This document shows positions 43,004 to 55,332 of a stretch of 64,000 bases of DNA, one piece after another. The notes beneath the pieces were generated by a model. It saw nothing but the letters and a program-made list of their open reading frames with translations. It searched no databases and was not told the origin of the DNA. The translations under genes and the position numbers were made by a program. Numbering within the stretch: the first letter of the stretch is position 1; every line of letters begins with the position of its first letter. The stretch is from NCBI GenBank assembly GCA_030427705.1, contig JAUIBR010000030.1, forward strand, positions 1 to 64,000, read 5' to 3'. This stretch comes from a bacterium. GTDB taxonomy: Bacteria > Myxococcota_A > Bradymonadia > Bradymonadales > Bradymonadaceae.

Positions 43004-44250
43004 GCCCCAAAAATCTCCGTTACATCGTTGATTGCGCCAACCAGCGCATCGATGTCGTCGGTATTGTTGTAGAACGCGATGCTCGCCCGAGCCGTGGCCG
43101 GGATTCCCAAGCGTTTCATCAGCGGCTGCGTGCAGTGGTGTCCTGCACGAACTGCAACACCCGCTGTATCCAGGATGGTGCCGATATCGTGTGGATGAAC
43201 GTCGCCAATTCCAAACGAAATCACGCTGGTCTTGGTATCGCGCGGTCCATAGAGCTTGAACGCGTCGATGGTATCCAACTTCTCCATCGCGTACGCCAAC
43301 AGCTCGTCCTCTCGGCGAGCGATGTTGTCACGTCCGATAGCTGTCAGATACTTGATGGCGGCGCCCAATGCGATGACCGGCATGATTGGCGGTGTTCCAG
43401 CTTCAAACTTGTGCGGGATGACGTTGTAGACCGTCTCGTCAAACGAGACGCTCAGAATCATGTCGCCGCCGCCTAAGAACGGGTCCATCTTCTCGAGCAT
43501 TTCGCGCTTGCCGTAGAAGATACCAACACCCGTCGAAGCGCACATTTTATGCGCTGATGCGACGTAGAAGTCCGCGTCCAAATCTTGAACATCGAGGGTC
43601 AGGTGCGGTGCGGCCTGGCATCCGTCCATCAAGATTGGTGCGCCAACGGCATGCGCCATCGCTGCAATTTCTTTGATGGGATTGATGGTGCCCAACGCAT
43701 TCGAAACATGAATGCAGGACACGAACTTGGTCTTGTCCGTGATGGCTTCTTGGAACGCCTCAAGGTCCAAACGCCCGTCATCCGTCATTGGGACGACCTT
43801 CAGGACAATGCCCTTTTCGTCGCGCAGCATCTGCCACGGAACGATATTCGAGTGGTGTTCCATGTGCGTGATGACAACTTCGTCACCGGCCTTTAGGAAC
43901 TTGCGCCCGTAGCCATGCATGACGGCGTTGATGCCTTCCGTCGCACCACGCGTGAAGATGCACTCGGCATCTTCACGAGCGTTCAGGAACTGCCGGACCA
44001 ACGAACGCGTCTCTTCAAACGCATCGGTGGCCTTTTGGCTAAGCGCGTGCACGCCCCGATGGATATTGGAGTGGAACGTCGTCTGATACTCGACGATGCG
44101 GTCGATGACCTGCTGGGGCATCTGGCTCGATGCAGCGTTATCCAAGTAGGCGAGCGGCTTGCCGTGCACCTCTTGGTCGAGAATCGGAAAGTCCCGCCGA
44201 ATTGCGTCCCAGTCGATTTTCGCGGGTGTCTCCAAGCTTTGCGCGCTCAT
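43000..44250 (-). CDS. sufS: Cysteine desulfurase
   Basis: A 416-residue PLP enzyme starting at MSAQSLETPAKIDWDAIRRDFPILDQ; the longer frame runs into sufD. PLP Lys is in SAHKMCASTGVG, the catalytic cysteine region is RAGHHCTQPLMKRLG, and cofactor contacts are in ITHMEHHSN. It releases sulfur from cysteine for Fe-S assembly. The stop overlaps sufU by 4 bp and the gap to sufD is 4 bp. Confidence 0.95.
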   Translation of the reverse strand: MSAQSLETPAKIDWDAIRRDFPILDQEVHGKPLAYLDNAASSQMPQQVIDRIVEYQTTFHSNIHRGVHALSQKATDAFEETRSLVRQFLNAREDAECIFTRGATEGINAVMHGYGRKFLKAGDEVVITHMEHHSNIVPWQMLRDEKGIVLKVVPMTDDGRLDLEAFQEAITDKTKFVSCIHVSNALGTINPIKEIAAMAHAVGAPILMDGCQAAPHLTLDVQDLDADFYVASAHKMCASTGVGIFYGKREMLEKMDPFLGGGDMILSVSFDETVYNVIPHKFEAGTPPIMPVIALGAAIKYLTAIGRDNIARREDELLAYAMEKLDTIDAFKLYGPRDTKTSVISFGIGDVHPHDIGTILDTAGVAVRAGHHCTQPLMKRLGIPATARASIAFYNNTDDIDALVGAINDVTEIFGA

Positions 44251-44254
44251 GGTC

Positions 44255-45532
44255 TTAACCTGCGGTTCGAGTACGTCGTGAGGCTTCTTGTTCAAGCTCC
44301 TCAACGACTGAAGGAATGTGAATGGCGTCGATGACCTCGGCAGCAAACGCGTAGGTCAGAAGCCCCTTTGCCTGCGCAGGCGTGAAGCCACGGCTCTGCA
44401 GATAGAAGAGCTGCGCATTATCCAACTGCCCGATGGTCGCGCCATGGCTGCACTTGACGTCATCTGCGAAGATTTCCAATTGAGGTTTGGTATCGACGCG
44501 TGCCTTCGGCGACAGTAGCAAGTTGCGGTTCAACTGGTAGGCATCAACCTTCTGAGCGTACTGACGCACGAAGATTTTGCCGTTGAAGACCGCGCGGCCA
44601 TTACCATCCACGATGCACTTGTGAAGCTGGTGGCTGTCGCAGTGTGGTCGCGTGTTATCCAGGACCGAGTGCGTATCCGCCAATCGATCACCATCCACCA
44701 TCGCCAGGCCGTCGATACGGCAGAACGTGTTCTCGCCGTCGTTCTGTGCGTAGAGGTCAACACGGTTCCAATCGCCGTCTACCGTCGCCGTGACGGAGTC
44801 ATAGTGCGCATCCCGACCCAGTTTTGCCGTTGCACGAAGCAGGTTGAAAGCGCCCTCGCCTTCGCGCTGCAAGCGCACATGGTCAACGCGAGCGTTGTCG
44901 CCAACGATGACTTCGGTCACCGCGTTGTTGAAGTATCCCGAAGCCTCTTTGCCGCGGTAGTCCTCAACGATCTGAACTTTTGAGTTCGGGCCAGCCACCA
45001 CGATGGTGCGTGGATGTGTCGCCCAATCTTGGCCGCCATGGCTCAGGTAAAGGACGTGCACCGGCGTTTCGACCACGACGTTTCGCGGCACGACTAGGCA
45101 AGCAACCTGCGACGCGCAGGCTTTGTTCAGCTGCATGAATGCGTCGTCATAGTACGAAGCCACGCTGCCCAGACCGTCTTTCACCGCGCCCAAAGCCGCG
45201 TCGTCCAAGCTGTCGCTCAAGCCCGCGCCAACGCCTTCCGGCAATGCGCTAGTCTCGCTCAACTCAGCATCAAACTGGCCATTTACAAAGACAAGGCGTG
45301 CGCCGCGCGTCTCTGGCGGAGCAATCGCATCGATGTCTTTCGCCGACAACGAAGCTGCTGCTGCTGCGGCACCGAACGTCATGTTTGTAAGCCGTTTCGG
45401 CGCCGAGAAGCGCCACTCTTCGGACTTTGGCGTCGGCAGTTCTGCGGTAACCTCAGTGCCATCACGCAACAATGAAGCCAACGCGTCAGCGTCGCCACGA
45501 CCGTCCAAAAGGGATTGAATCAGGTCGCTCAT
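44255..45532 (-). CDS. sufD: Fe-S cluster assembly protein SufD
   Basis: A 425-residue beta-helix protein with the SufBD core. Motifs are KSEEWRFSAP, HGGQDWATHPRTIVVAGPNSKVQIVEDY, VFNGKIFVRQYAQKVDAYQLNRNLLLSP and DDVKCSHGATIGQLDNAQLFYLQSRG. The ATG is shared in TAATG with the sufC stop. It works with SufB and SufC as the scaffold complex. Confidence 0.95.
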   Translation of the reverse strand: MSDLIQSLLDGRGDADALASLLRDGTEVTAELPTPKSEEWRFSAPKRLTNMTFGAAAAAASLSAKDIDAIAPPETRGARLVFVNGQFDAELSETSALPEGVGAGLSDSLDDAALGAVKDGLGSVASYYDDAFMQLNKACASQVACLVVPRNVVVETPVHVLYLSHGGQDWATHPRTIVVAGPNSKVQIVEDYRGKEASGYFNNAVTEVIVGDNARVDHVRLQREGEGAFNLLRATAKLGRDAHYDSVTATVDGDWNRVDLYAQNDGENTFCRIDGLAMVDGDRLADTHSVLDNTRPHCDSHQLHKCIVDGNGRAVFNGKIFVRQYAQKVDAYQLNRNLLLSPKARVDTKPQLEIFADDVKCSHGATIGQLDNAQLFYLQSRGFTPAQAKGLLTYAFAAEVIDAIHIPSVVEELEQEASRRTRTAG

Positions 45533-46299
45533 TACGAAGCCTCCTGCTTCAGCTCTTCCAGAACCCAATCGTAGCCTTTCTCTTCCAGCTCAAGCGCCAG
45601 CGACTTGTCGCCAGACTTCACGATCTTGCCGCCAACCATCACGTGGACGTGGTCAGGCTCGATGTAATTGAGCAAGCGCTGGTAGTGCGTGACCATGACA
45701 ACAGCATTGTCTTCTGCGGTCAGCGCGTTGATACCGTCGGCAACCGTGCGCAGCGCGTCGATGTCCAGACCCGAGTCGGTCTCGTCCAGGACAGCGAGCT
45801 TTGGCTCAAGCACAGCCATTTGAAGGATTTCGTTGCGCTTCTTTTCACCGCCCGAGAAGCCAACATTGACGCTGCGGTCAAGGAACGCTGGGTCCATGTC
45901 GACAACCTTCAGGCGCTCACGCACGTAATCGTCGAACTCAAGTGGGTCGAGGGTGTCTTCGCCGTTGTGCTCGCGAATCGCGTTGTAAGATTCACGCAAG
46001 AACGCCGCGTTCGAGACGCCTGGCACTTCGATTGGGTATTGGAACGCAAGGAAGACGCCTTCACGTGCACGCTCATCGGCTTCGAGTTCGAAGAGGTCTT
46101 TTCCTTCAAACGTCACTTCACCGTCGGTAACTTCGTAGTCTGGGTGTCCAGCGATGACCTTGGCGAGCGTGCTTTTGCCGCTGCCGTTAGGGCCCATGAT
46201 GGCGTGAACTTCGCCCGGCTTCACTTCAAGGTTCAGGCCCTTGAGGATTGGGGTACCGGACTCTTCGACTTGAGCTTTGAGATTCTTGATACTCAGCAT
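45532..46299 (-). CDS. sufC: Fe-S assembly ATPase SufC
   Basis: A 255-residue ABC ATPase. Walker A is GPNGSGKST, the signature is [15 protein letters not shown], and Walker B is [14 protein letters not shown]. The H-loop is [13 protein letters not shown] lies 6 nt before the ATG at 46299; the earlier TTG frame start is less likely. It drives conformational change of the SufB-SufD scaffold. Confidence 0.96.
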   Translation of the reverse strand: MLSIKNLKAQVEESGTPILKGLNLEVKPGEVHAIMGPNGSGKSTLAKVIAGHPDYEVTDGEVTFEGKDLFELEADERAREGVFLAFQYPIEVPGVSNAAFLRESYNAIREHNGEDTLDPLEFDDYVRERLKVVDMDPAFLDRSVNVGFSGGEKKRNEILQMAVLEPKLAVLDETDSGLDIDALRTVADGINALTAEDNAVVMVTHYQRLLNYIEPDHVHVMVGGKIVKSGDKSLALELEEKGYDWVLEELKQEAS

Positions 46300-46320
46300 A
46301 ACTAACTCCAATTGAAGGCC

Positions 46321-47757
46321 TTAGCCCACACTTCCTTCCAATTTAATTCCAAGTAGTTTTTGTGCTTCGACCGCGAACTCCATCGGGAGCTCGCGGAACA
46401 CGTCCTTGCAGAAACCATTGATGATCATCGAAATGGCGTCTTCTTCGTCAATCCCGCGCTGCAGGAAGTAGAAGATCTGGTCTGCCCCGATGCGCGACGT
46501 GGTCGCTTCGTGCTCAACCTGAGCCGTGGGGTTGTTGACCTCAATATATGGGAACGTGTGCGCGCCGCAGGTCTCGCCAATCAGCATGCTGTCGCACTCT
46601 GAGTAGTTGCGAGCGCCTTCGGCACTTCGATTAATCTTAACCTGACCGCGATAGCTGTTTTGCGAATCGCCGGCCGAGATGCCTTTCGAGATGATGGTCG
46701 AACGGGTGTTCTTCCCGATGTGGACCATCTTCGTGCCCGTGTCAGCCTGCTGTTTGTTATTCGTCAGCGCGACCGAGTAGAACTCACCAATCGAGTTGTC
46801 GCCCTTCAGAATGCAGCTTGGGTATTTCCACGTGACGGCCGAACCGGTCTCGACCTGGGTCCACGAAATCTTGCTGTTTCGCCCTTCGCACAAGCCACGC
46901 TTGGTTACGAAGTTGAAGATTCCGCCCTTCCCGTTTTCGTCGCCGGCGTACCAGTTCTGAACGGTCGAGTACTTGATTTCAGCATCGTCCAACGCGACCA
47001 ATTCAACGACCGCAGCGTGGAGCTGATTGGTGTCAAACTGTGGTGCGGTGCAACCTTCAAGGTAGCTGACGTACGCGCCTTCTTCGCAGACGATGAGCGT
47101 ACGCTCGAACTGACCTGCGTCCTGCGTGTTGATCCGGAAGTACGTCGACAGTTCCATCGGGCTCTTAACGCCTTTCGGAACGAAGACAAACGAACCATCC
47201 GAGAACACAGCCGAGTTCAACGCAGCGTAGAAGTTGTCCGTGTGCGGAACGACCGAGCCCAGGTACTTCTGAACGAGCTCTGGGTAGTCCCGAATCGCCT
47301 CGGTAAACGAGCAGAAAATCACGCCCGCATCTTTGAGCTTCTTCTTGAAGGTCGTCGCAACCGAAACACTGTCGAAGACCGCATCGACAGCGACGTTTTG
47401 CAGCATCTTCTGTTCGTGAAGCGGAATACCGAGCTTTTCGTACACCTCAAGAATCGCCGGATCGACCTCGTCGAGGCTCTCCTTCTTCTTCTTAACCTTG
47501 GGTGCCGAGTAATAGATGATGTCCTGGAAGTTCGGCTTTTCGTACGTGACGTTCGCCCACTCCGGTTCGGTCATCGTTTCCCAGTGGCGGAATGCCTTCA
47601 GACGGAATTCCAACATCCACTCCGGCTCTTCTTTCAGGGCCGAAATCGCGCGCACGATATCTTCGTTGATGCCGCGTGGCAGCTGCTCGGACTCGATGTC
47701 CGACACGAAGCCGTATTCGTACGGGCGGTCGATAATATTTTGAATGTCACTACTCAT
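46321..47757 (-). CDS. sufB: Fe-S cluster assembly scaffold SufB
   Basis: A 478-residue protein typical of SufB. It has [78 protein letters not shown] and [17 protein letters not shown]. The length and order match the family. It is the second gene of the operon, 18 bp after the Rrf2 regulator. Confidence 0.96.
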   Translation of the reverse strand: MSSDIQNIIDRPYEYGFVSDIESEQLPRGINEDIVRAISALKEEPEWMLEFRLKAFRHWETMTEPEWANVTYEKPNFQDIIYYSAPKVKKKKESLDEVDPAILEVYEKLGIPLHEQKMLQNVAVDAVFDSVSVATTFKKKLKDAGVIFCSFTEAIRDYPELVQKYLGSVVPHTDNFYAALNSAVFSDGSFVFVPKGVKSPMELSTYFRINTQDAGQFERTLIVCEEGAYVSYLEGCTAPQFDTNQLHAAVVELVALDDAEIKYSTVQNWYAGDENGKGGIFNFVTKRGLCEGRNSKISWTQVETGSAVTWKYPSCILKGDNSIGEFYSVALTNNKQQADTGTKMVHIGKNTRSTIISKGISAGDSQNSYRGQVKINRSAEGARNYSECDSMLIGETCGAHTFPYIEVNNPTAQVEHEATTSRIGADQIFYFLQRGIDEEDAISMIINGFCKDVFRELPMEFAVEAQKLLGIKLEGSVG

Positions 47758-47775
47758 TGACGTTCTCGATGTCGT

Positions 47776-48273
47776 TTAGACGTTCGTCTCAATTCCAATC
47801 GGGCAAACAACTTCAGGTGGCATCGGCGCTACCTTACTGAGGTAGGTCTCGACTGCCGCCGTATCCTTCAGCAACACCGCGATGCTGACAGCATCTAGTG
47901 TGCGAACTACAAAGTCCGAAATATGGCTCCACACGGGGCGAATCGCGCATCCGCAACCGTGGGAGCATTCGTCTAGCTCACCGGTGTAGCGCACGCAGAT
48001 TTCGTCGACGTCGAACATGCCACCCAGCACGCGAACAGCGTCACCGACAGTGATTCGCTCGACAGGCCGCGCGATGACATACCCGCCATTGACGCCGCGC
48101 CGAGCTTCGATGAGGTCGCCACGCGAAAGGATGCGAAGAATTTTCTGGGTGTATGGAAGGCTCAACCCTTCGAGCTCAGCGATCGCTTGAGCCGATATCG
48201 GCGAGTCCTCAGGCTGGCGCGCCACATGAAGGAGGCAGCGCAATCCGTATTCTTCTAAGGCCGTAATCTTCAT
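47776..48273 (-). CDS. Rrf2/SufR-type Fe-S-sensing regulator
   Basis: A 165-residue Rrf2 winged-HTH protein starting MKITALEEYGLRCLLHVARQ. The HTH is ISAQAIAELEGLSLPYTQKIL, with a wing in RGGVNGGYVIARP-type sequence. A cysteine cluster C-x9-C-x3-C-x-C in the middle (EICVRYTGELDECSHGCGC) could ligate an Fe-S cluster. It likely represses the suf operon when clusters are plentiful, as SufR or IscR does. I use the internal Met because the 27 upstream codons are not family-like and overlap the operator. It is the first gene of the operon. Confidence 0.87.
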   Translation of the reverse strand: MKITALEEYGLRCLLHVARQPEDSPISAQAIAELEGLSLPYTQKILRILSRGDLIEARRGVNGGYVIARPVERITVGDAVRVLGGMFDVDEICVRYTGELDECSHGCGCAIRPVWSHISDFVVRTLDAVSIAVLLKDTAAVETYLSKVAPMPPEVVCPIGIETNV

Positions 48274-48291
48274 AGCTTTATCCCGTTCAGG

Positions 48292-48309
48292 CTCGCCAAA
48301 ATTGGCGAG
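48292..48309. promoter_or_regulatory. Probable operator of the suf operon
   Basis: A perfect 8-bp inverted repeat with 2-nt spacer, CTCGCCAAAATTGGCGAG, 19 bp upstream of the Rrf2 gene start. Its size and place suit autoregulation by the Rrf2 dimer. The site is not the classical IscR consensus. Confidence 0.6.
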
Positions 48310-48329
48310 GTTCGCGGTCGGAGGCGCGC

Positions 48330-48358
48330 TGTTTAGCAAACCCGACCGACACACTCAA
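48330..48358 (-). promoter_or_regulatory. Possible suf operon promoter
   Basis: On the minus strand TTGAGT (48358-48353) and TAAACA (48335-48330) are separated by 17 nt. A start site near 48323 would place the 18-bp inverted repeat about 15-30 nt downstream. The match is moderate. Confidence 0.35.
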
Positions 48359-48501
48359 CATAAAACATACCATTTTGAATCTATTTCCCAATCGCCGCAT
48401 TTTTTGCGCCAATTCGCGGGGATAGACGCAATAAATGCCGCACCTGAGATGCCGGGAATTCGGCGCAGATTCGCAATATAGATACAAAGTTGTACTAGAT
48501 T

Positions 48502-48661
48502 CGCGTTCCAGCTCCCTTCGGTCGCGTTTCAGGCTTCGGCTTCGCCTCGCCGTTTCCGCTAACAGCATTCAGCTGAAACGCGAGCGACAGCGAGCTGAAA
48601 CGCGACCGCAGGGAGCTGAAACGCGAGCGCCAGCGAGCTGAAACGCGAGCGCTAGCGAGCT
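48502..48661. repeat. Modular intergenic repeat array III
   Basis: The left part (48502-48556) matches array I orientation with the GGCTTCGCCTCGCCGTT header. After about 15 bp the right part (48570-48661) has four GAGCTGAAACGCGA units in the other orientation. The inserts are CGACAGCG, CCGCAGGG, CGCCAGCG and CGCTAGCG. The array thus contains an inversion. It lies in the 453-bp gap between the suf operon and maeB, which otherwise holds the suf promoter and operator region. Confidence 0.85.
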
Positions 48662-48726
48662 GGCAGCTGGTAGCTTCGAACAACTCGTGATAGCTAATTA
48701 CACTCATCAGAATATCTGGAGATTTC

Positions 48727-52993
<4,267 letters not shown>

Positions 52994-52994
52994 C

Positions 52995-54233
52995 GTGTCT
53001 GAGTTCGAGCGAACATTTCTGATCGTCGACGACGAGCCAGACATTCTGGACGCCATCAAACGGCTGTTCCGAAAGCGCTATAACGTATTGGTGGCTCCGA
53101 CGGCTGAAGAGGCGATGGAAATCCTCAACACCGAGACCGTCCAGGTGGTGTTGACGGACCAGCGCATGCCCGGCATCAGCGGCGTTGAGTTCCTTGCGAA
53201 TCTGCGTCGCTCGCACCCGGATGTTGTTCGTGTCCTGCTCACCGGTTACTCAAACATTGACCACGTCATCGACGCCATCAACGAAGGCCACGTCTACCGC
53301 TACATCAGCAAACCGTGGAACCCAGCTGAGCTTCGCCTGTTCGTCGCTCAAGCGTTTGAATACTACGACGAACGCCTCGAGCGCATCGCTTTGGTCAGTA
53401 AGCTCAAGAACGCCAATGAGCTGCTCGAGAAGCAGAACGTTGAGCTCAGCCAGGCCAACGAAGAGCTGACCACGTTGGACCAGGTGAAGAACGTGTTCAT
53501 GGAGGTCGTCAGCCACGAGCTCAACACGCCCATCGCCGTCATCATGGGTTACGAGTTCCTGCTTCGCCGCGAACTCGAAGCCTACGACTCACAAATCGTG
53601 CAGAAAGCCCTGGCGAGCATCGAACAAAGCGCCAATCGCCTGAAGAGCATCTCGGCTCGAATCTTCCAGATGCTTACGAGCGACGACCCCGAGATGGCGT
53701 TGGACCTCGAAGAGTTCCAGTTCAACGACTTGCTGAACGACGTGCAATCGTACCTTTCGCCCTTTTTGGTCAAACGCGGTCAAACGCTCTCCATCACAAG
53801 CGACAACGTTCCTGATGTGTTGTTAGGCGACTACGATAAGATCGTCGACATCCTGACCAACCTGCTCATCAACGCAGTGAAGTTCTCGAAAGACGGCCAG
53901 ACGATTCAGCTCGCATTCCACGCCGACTCGAATGAGCTCCACATCAAAGTCGCAGACGAAGGCATCGGGATTGAGTCCGACGACCTAAACCAGATTTTCG
54001 AGCCCTTCTTTTCGACCTTCCGCTCGCAGTACCACAGCTCGGGCGACTTCGAGTTTGGCAAACGCGGCATCGGACTGGGCCTATCGCTAGTCCGTCGTTT
54101 CGTGGTGATGCACGGCGGTCGAATTGACGTAGAAAGCGAAGAGGGAGAAGGCACCACCTTCACAGTGCATCTCCCTCTACGTCCCGAACGATTCGATTCG
54201 TCGGATGAGCTCCACGCTTTCCGGCCCAGCTAG
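52995..54233 (+). CDS. REC domain-histidine kinase hybrid
   Basis: A 412-residue protein with receiver first and kinase last. REC (1-120) has DDEP, phospho-acceptor Asp55 in VLTDQRMPG, Thr83 and Lys107 in SKPW. A coiled coil covers about 130-165. HisKA has His174 in VVSHELNTPIAV. The HATPase domain has LTNLLINAVKFS, VADEGIGIESDD and KRGIGLGLSLVRRFV. There is no transmembrane segment, so it is a cytoplasmic kinase that may be controlled by phosphotransfer to its own receiver. The start is GTG with GGAG 6 nt upstream and 1 bp after ligA. The output partner is unknown. Confidence 0.9.
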   Translation: MSEFERTFLIVDDEPDILDAIKRLFRKRYNVLVAPTAEEAMEILNTETVQVVLTDQRMPGISGVEFLANLRRSHPDVVRVLLTGYSNIDHVIDAINEGHVYRYISKPWNPAELRLFVAQAFEYYDERLERIALVSKLKNANELLEKQNVELSQANEELTTLDQVKNVFMEVVSHELNTPIAVIMGYEFLLRRELEAYDSQIVQKALASIEQSANRLKSISARIFQMLTSDDPEMALDLEEFQFNDLLNDVQSYLSPFLVKRGQTLSITSDNVPDVLLGDYDKIVDILTNLLINAVKFSKDGQTIQLAFHADSNELHIKVADEGIGIESDDLNQIFEPFFSTFRSQYHSSGDFEFGKRGIGLGLSLVRRFVVMHGGRIDVESEEGEGTTFTVHLPLRPERFDSSDELHAFRPS

Positions 54234-54245
54234 GCGTTGATTTGG

Positions 54246-54321
54246 GTGGGCGCTTTCGCGCGTGTCACTGCGGTGGTCGTTGCAGATTGCGCACTTTGGC
54301 CACCGAGGGGAACCGAGGTCC
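54246..54321 (+). repeat. 76-bp direct repeat, copy A
   Basis: Aligned without gaps to 55149-55224 with about 66 of 76 positions identical by eye, including 31 identical consecutive bases at the right. It contains an 8-bp stem CGGTGGTC/GGCCACCG (one G-T pair). It begins 12 bp after the histidine kinase stop. Confidence 0.82.
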
Positions 54322-54496
54322 ACCGAGAATTGCTTCTCATCACTTGGAGGTGACTGGACGCTTTGTGCTCAACATGGCTGAAATGCGGGCCTGATCTTGG
54401 TACGATATCGGAGTTGCAGCGCGAGTATCCACGTGGGAAGGGGAAGTGGTATGCCAACTGCGTCGCTACCCAACGCCCGCATTGAGAGGGGAACCA

Positions 54497-55111
54497 ATGA
54501 AAAAAACATCACTAATTTTGAGTGTCATGCTCATGGCGGCGTGTGGAGAAGATACGTCCGAGTCTCAAGAACCTAAGAACTTGGCCGCTGACACTGAACT
54601 CGTATTTGGCGCCGACGATGGCGGGCTCAGTGGCGTCGAGGATCCCGAGCCAATCGGAATGTGCCGGCTCAAGACCGGGGATTCTATGGTAATCGGAGAA
54701 GTGTTGGCTCAACCCGTGAGAAAACAGTGCGAAGAGGGAGGTCTATCAACCCATTGGATCTACGACGCACGGGTGGTGACACACATCGGAGGCGCTGACC
54801 TGCCAACAGAGATTCAGTTTCGGAGCTTCTCTTGGGAGTCGTTTGAACCTGGACAACTGGTGATTGGGGCGCTGGTCAACCACGCGGACGGTTTGCTGAT
54901 GATCCAGCCGATTCGCGTCACGCCGTCTGGGGACGCTGAGTCTGCTGATGAATACACAACCTACGAACTCGCAAATACCCCAGCAGGCCTTGTGCAAGAG
55001 TACGCCGATACCCAATCCTGTTCTCCCTCGATTCAGCCGTGGCTGGATTCACTTTTCGCCGAAGACGGTGAATGCGTTGATGGGCAAATCAACCCTGATT
55101 CTGACAGTTAA
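54497..55111 (+). CDS. Lipoprotein between direct repeats
   Basis: A 204-residue lipoprotein with signal MKKTSLILSVMLMAAC (lipobox MAAC). GAGGGG lies 5 nt upstream of the ATG, so the upstream 17 codons of the frame are not used. The mature part is acidic (ESQEPKNLAADTELVFGADDGG) with a central beta-rich segment (YDARVVTHIGGADLPTEIQFRSFSW) and four cysteines. No family is recognised. It is flanked by two 76-bp direct repeats in the same orientation, which may mark it as an inserted or duplicated unit. Confidence 0.72.
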   Translation: MKKTSLILSVMLMAACGEDTSESQEPKNLAADTELVFGADDGGLSGVEDPEPIGMCRLKTGDSMVIGEVLAQPVRKQCEEGGLSTHWIYDARVVTHIGGADLPTEIQFRSFSWESFEPGQLVIGALVNHADGLLMIQPIRVTPSGDAESADEYTTYELANTPAGLVQEYADTQSCSPSIQPWLDSLFAEDGECVDGQINPDSDS

Positions 55112-55148
55112 AGTCGGCGGAGTGCGTTTTCCGTGTTTCTTTCGGACT

Positions 55149-55224
55149 GTGGGCGCCTTCGCGCGTGTTGGTACGGTGGTCACTGTAGGTTGCGCACTTT
55201 GGCCACCGAGGGGAACCGAGATCC
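55149..55224 (+). repeat. 76-bp direct repeat, copy B
   Basis: The second copy of the repeat at 54246-54321, 903 bp downstream and in the same orientation, starting 37 bp after the lipoprotein stop. The rest of the 221-bp gap to 55332 holds a short GAAGCTG triplicate and no gene. Confidence 0.82.
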
Positions 55225-55332
55225 GTGAGGCCCCGCCGAGATTAGTCTGTGTGAATCTGCGCCATATCTGAGCCTATCTGTGGGAAACCGCCCTCCGCGT
55301 TGTATGGGCGCCGAAGCTGGAAGCTGGAAGCT

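Noticed and set aside
46660-47760. Long plus-strand ORF opposite sufB
   Set aside because: Antisense shadow of sufB with no start signal or domain.
54246-55224. Integron attC sites around the lipoprotein gene
   Set aside because: The repeats lack the GTTRRRY/RYYYAAC core sites and no integrase is present.
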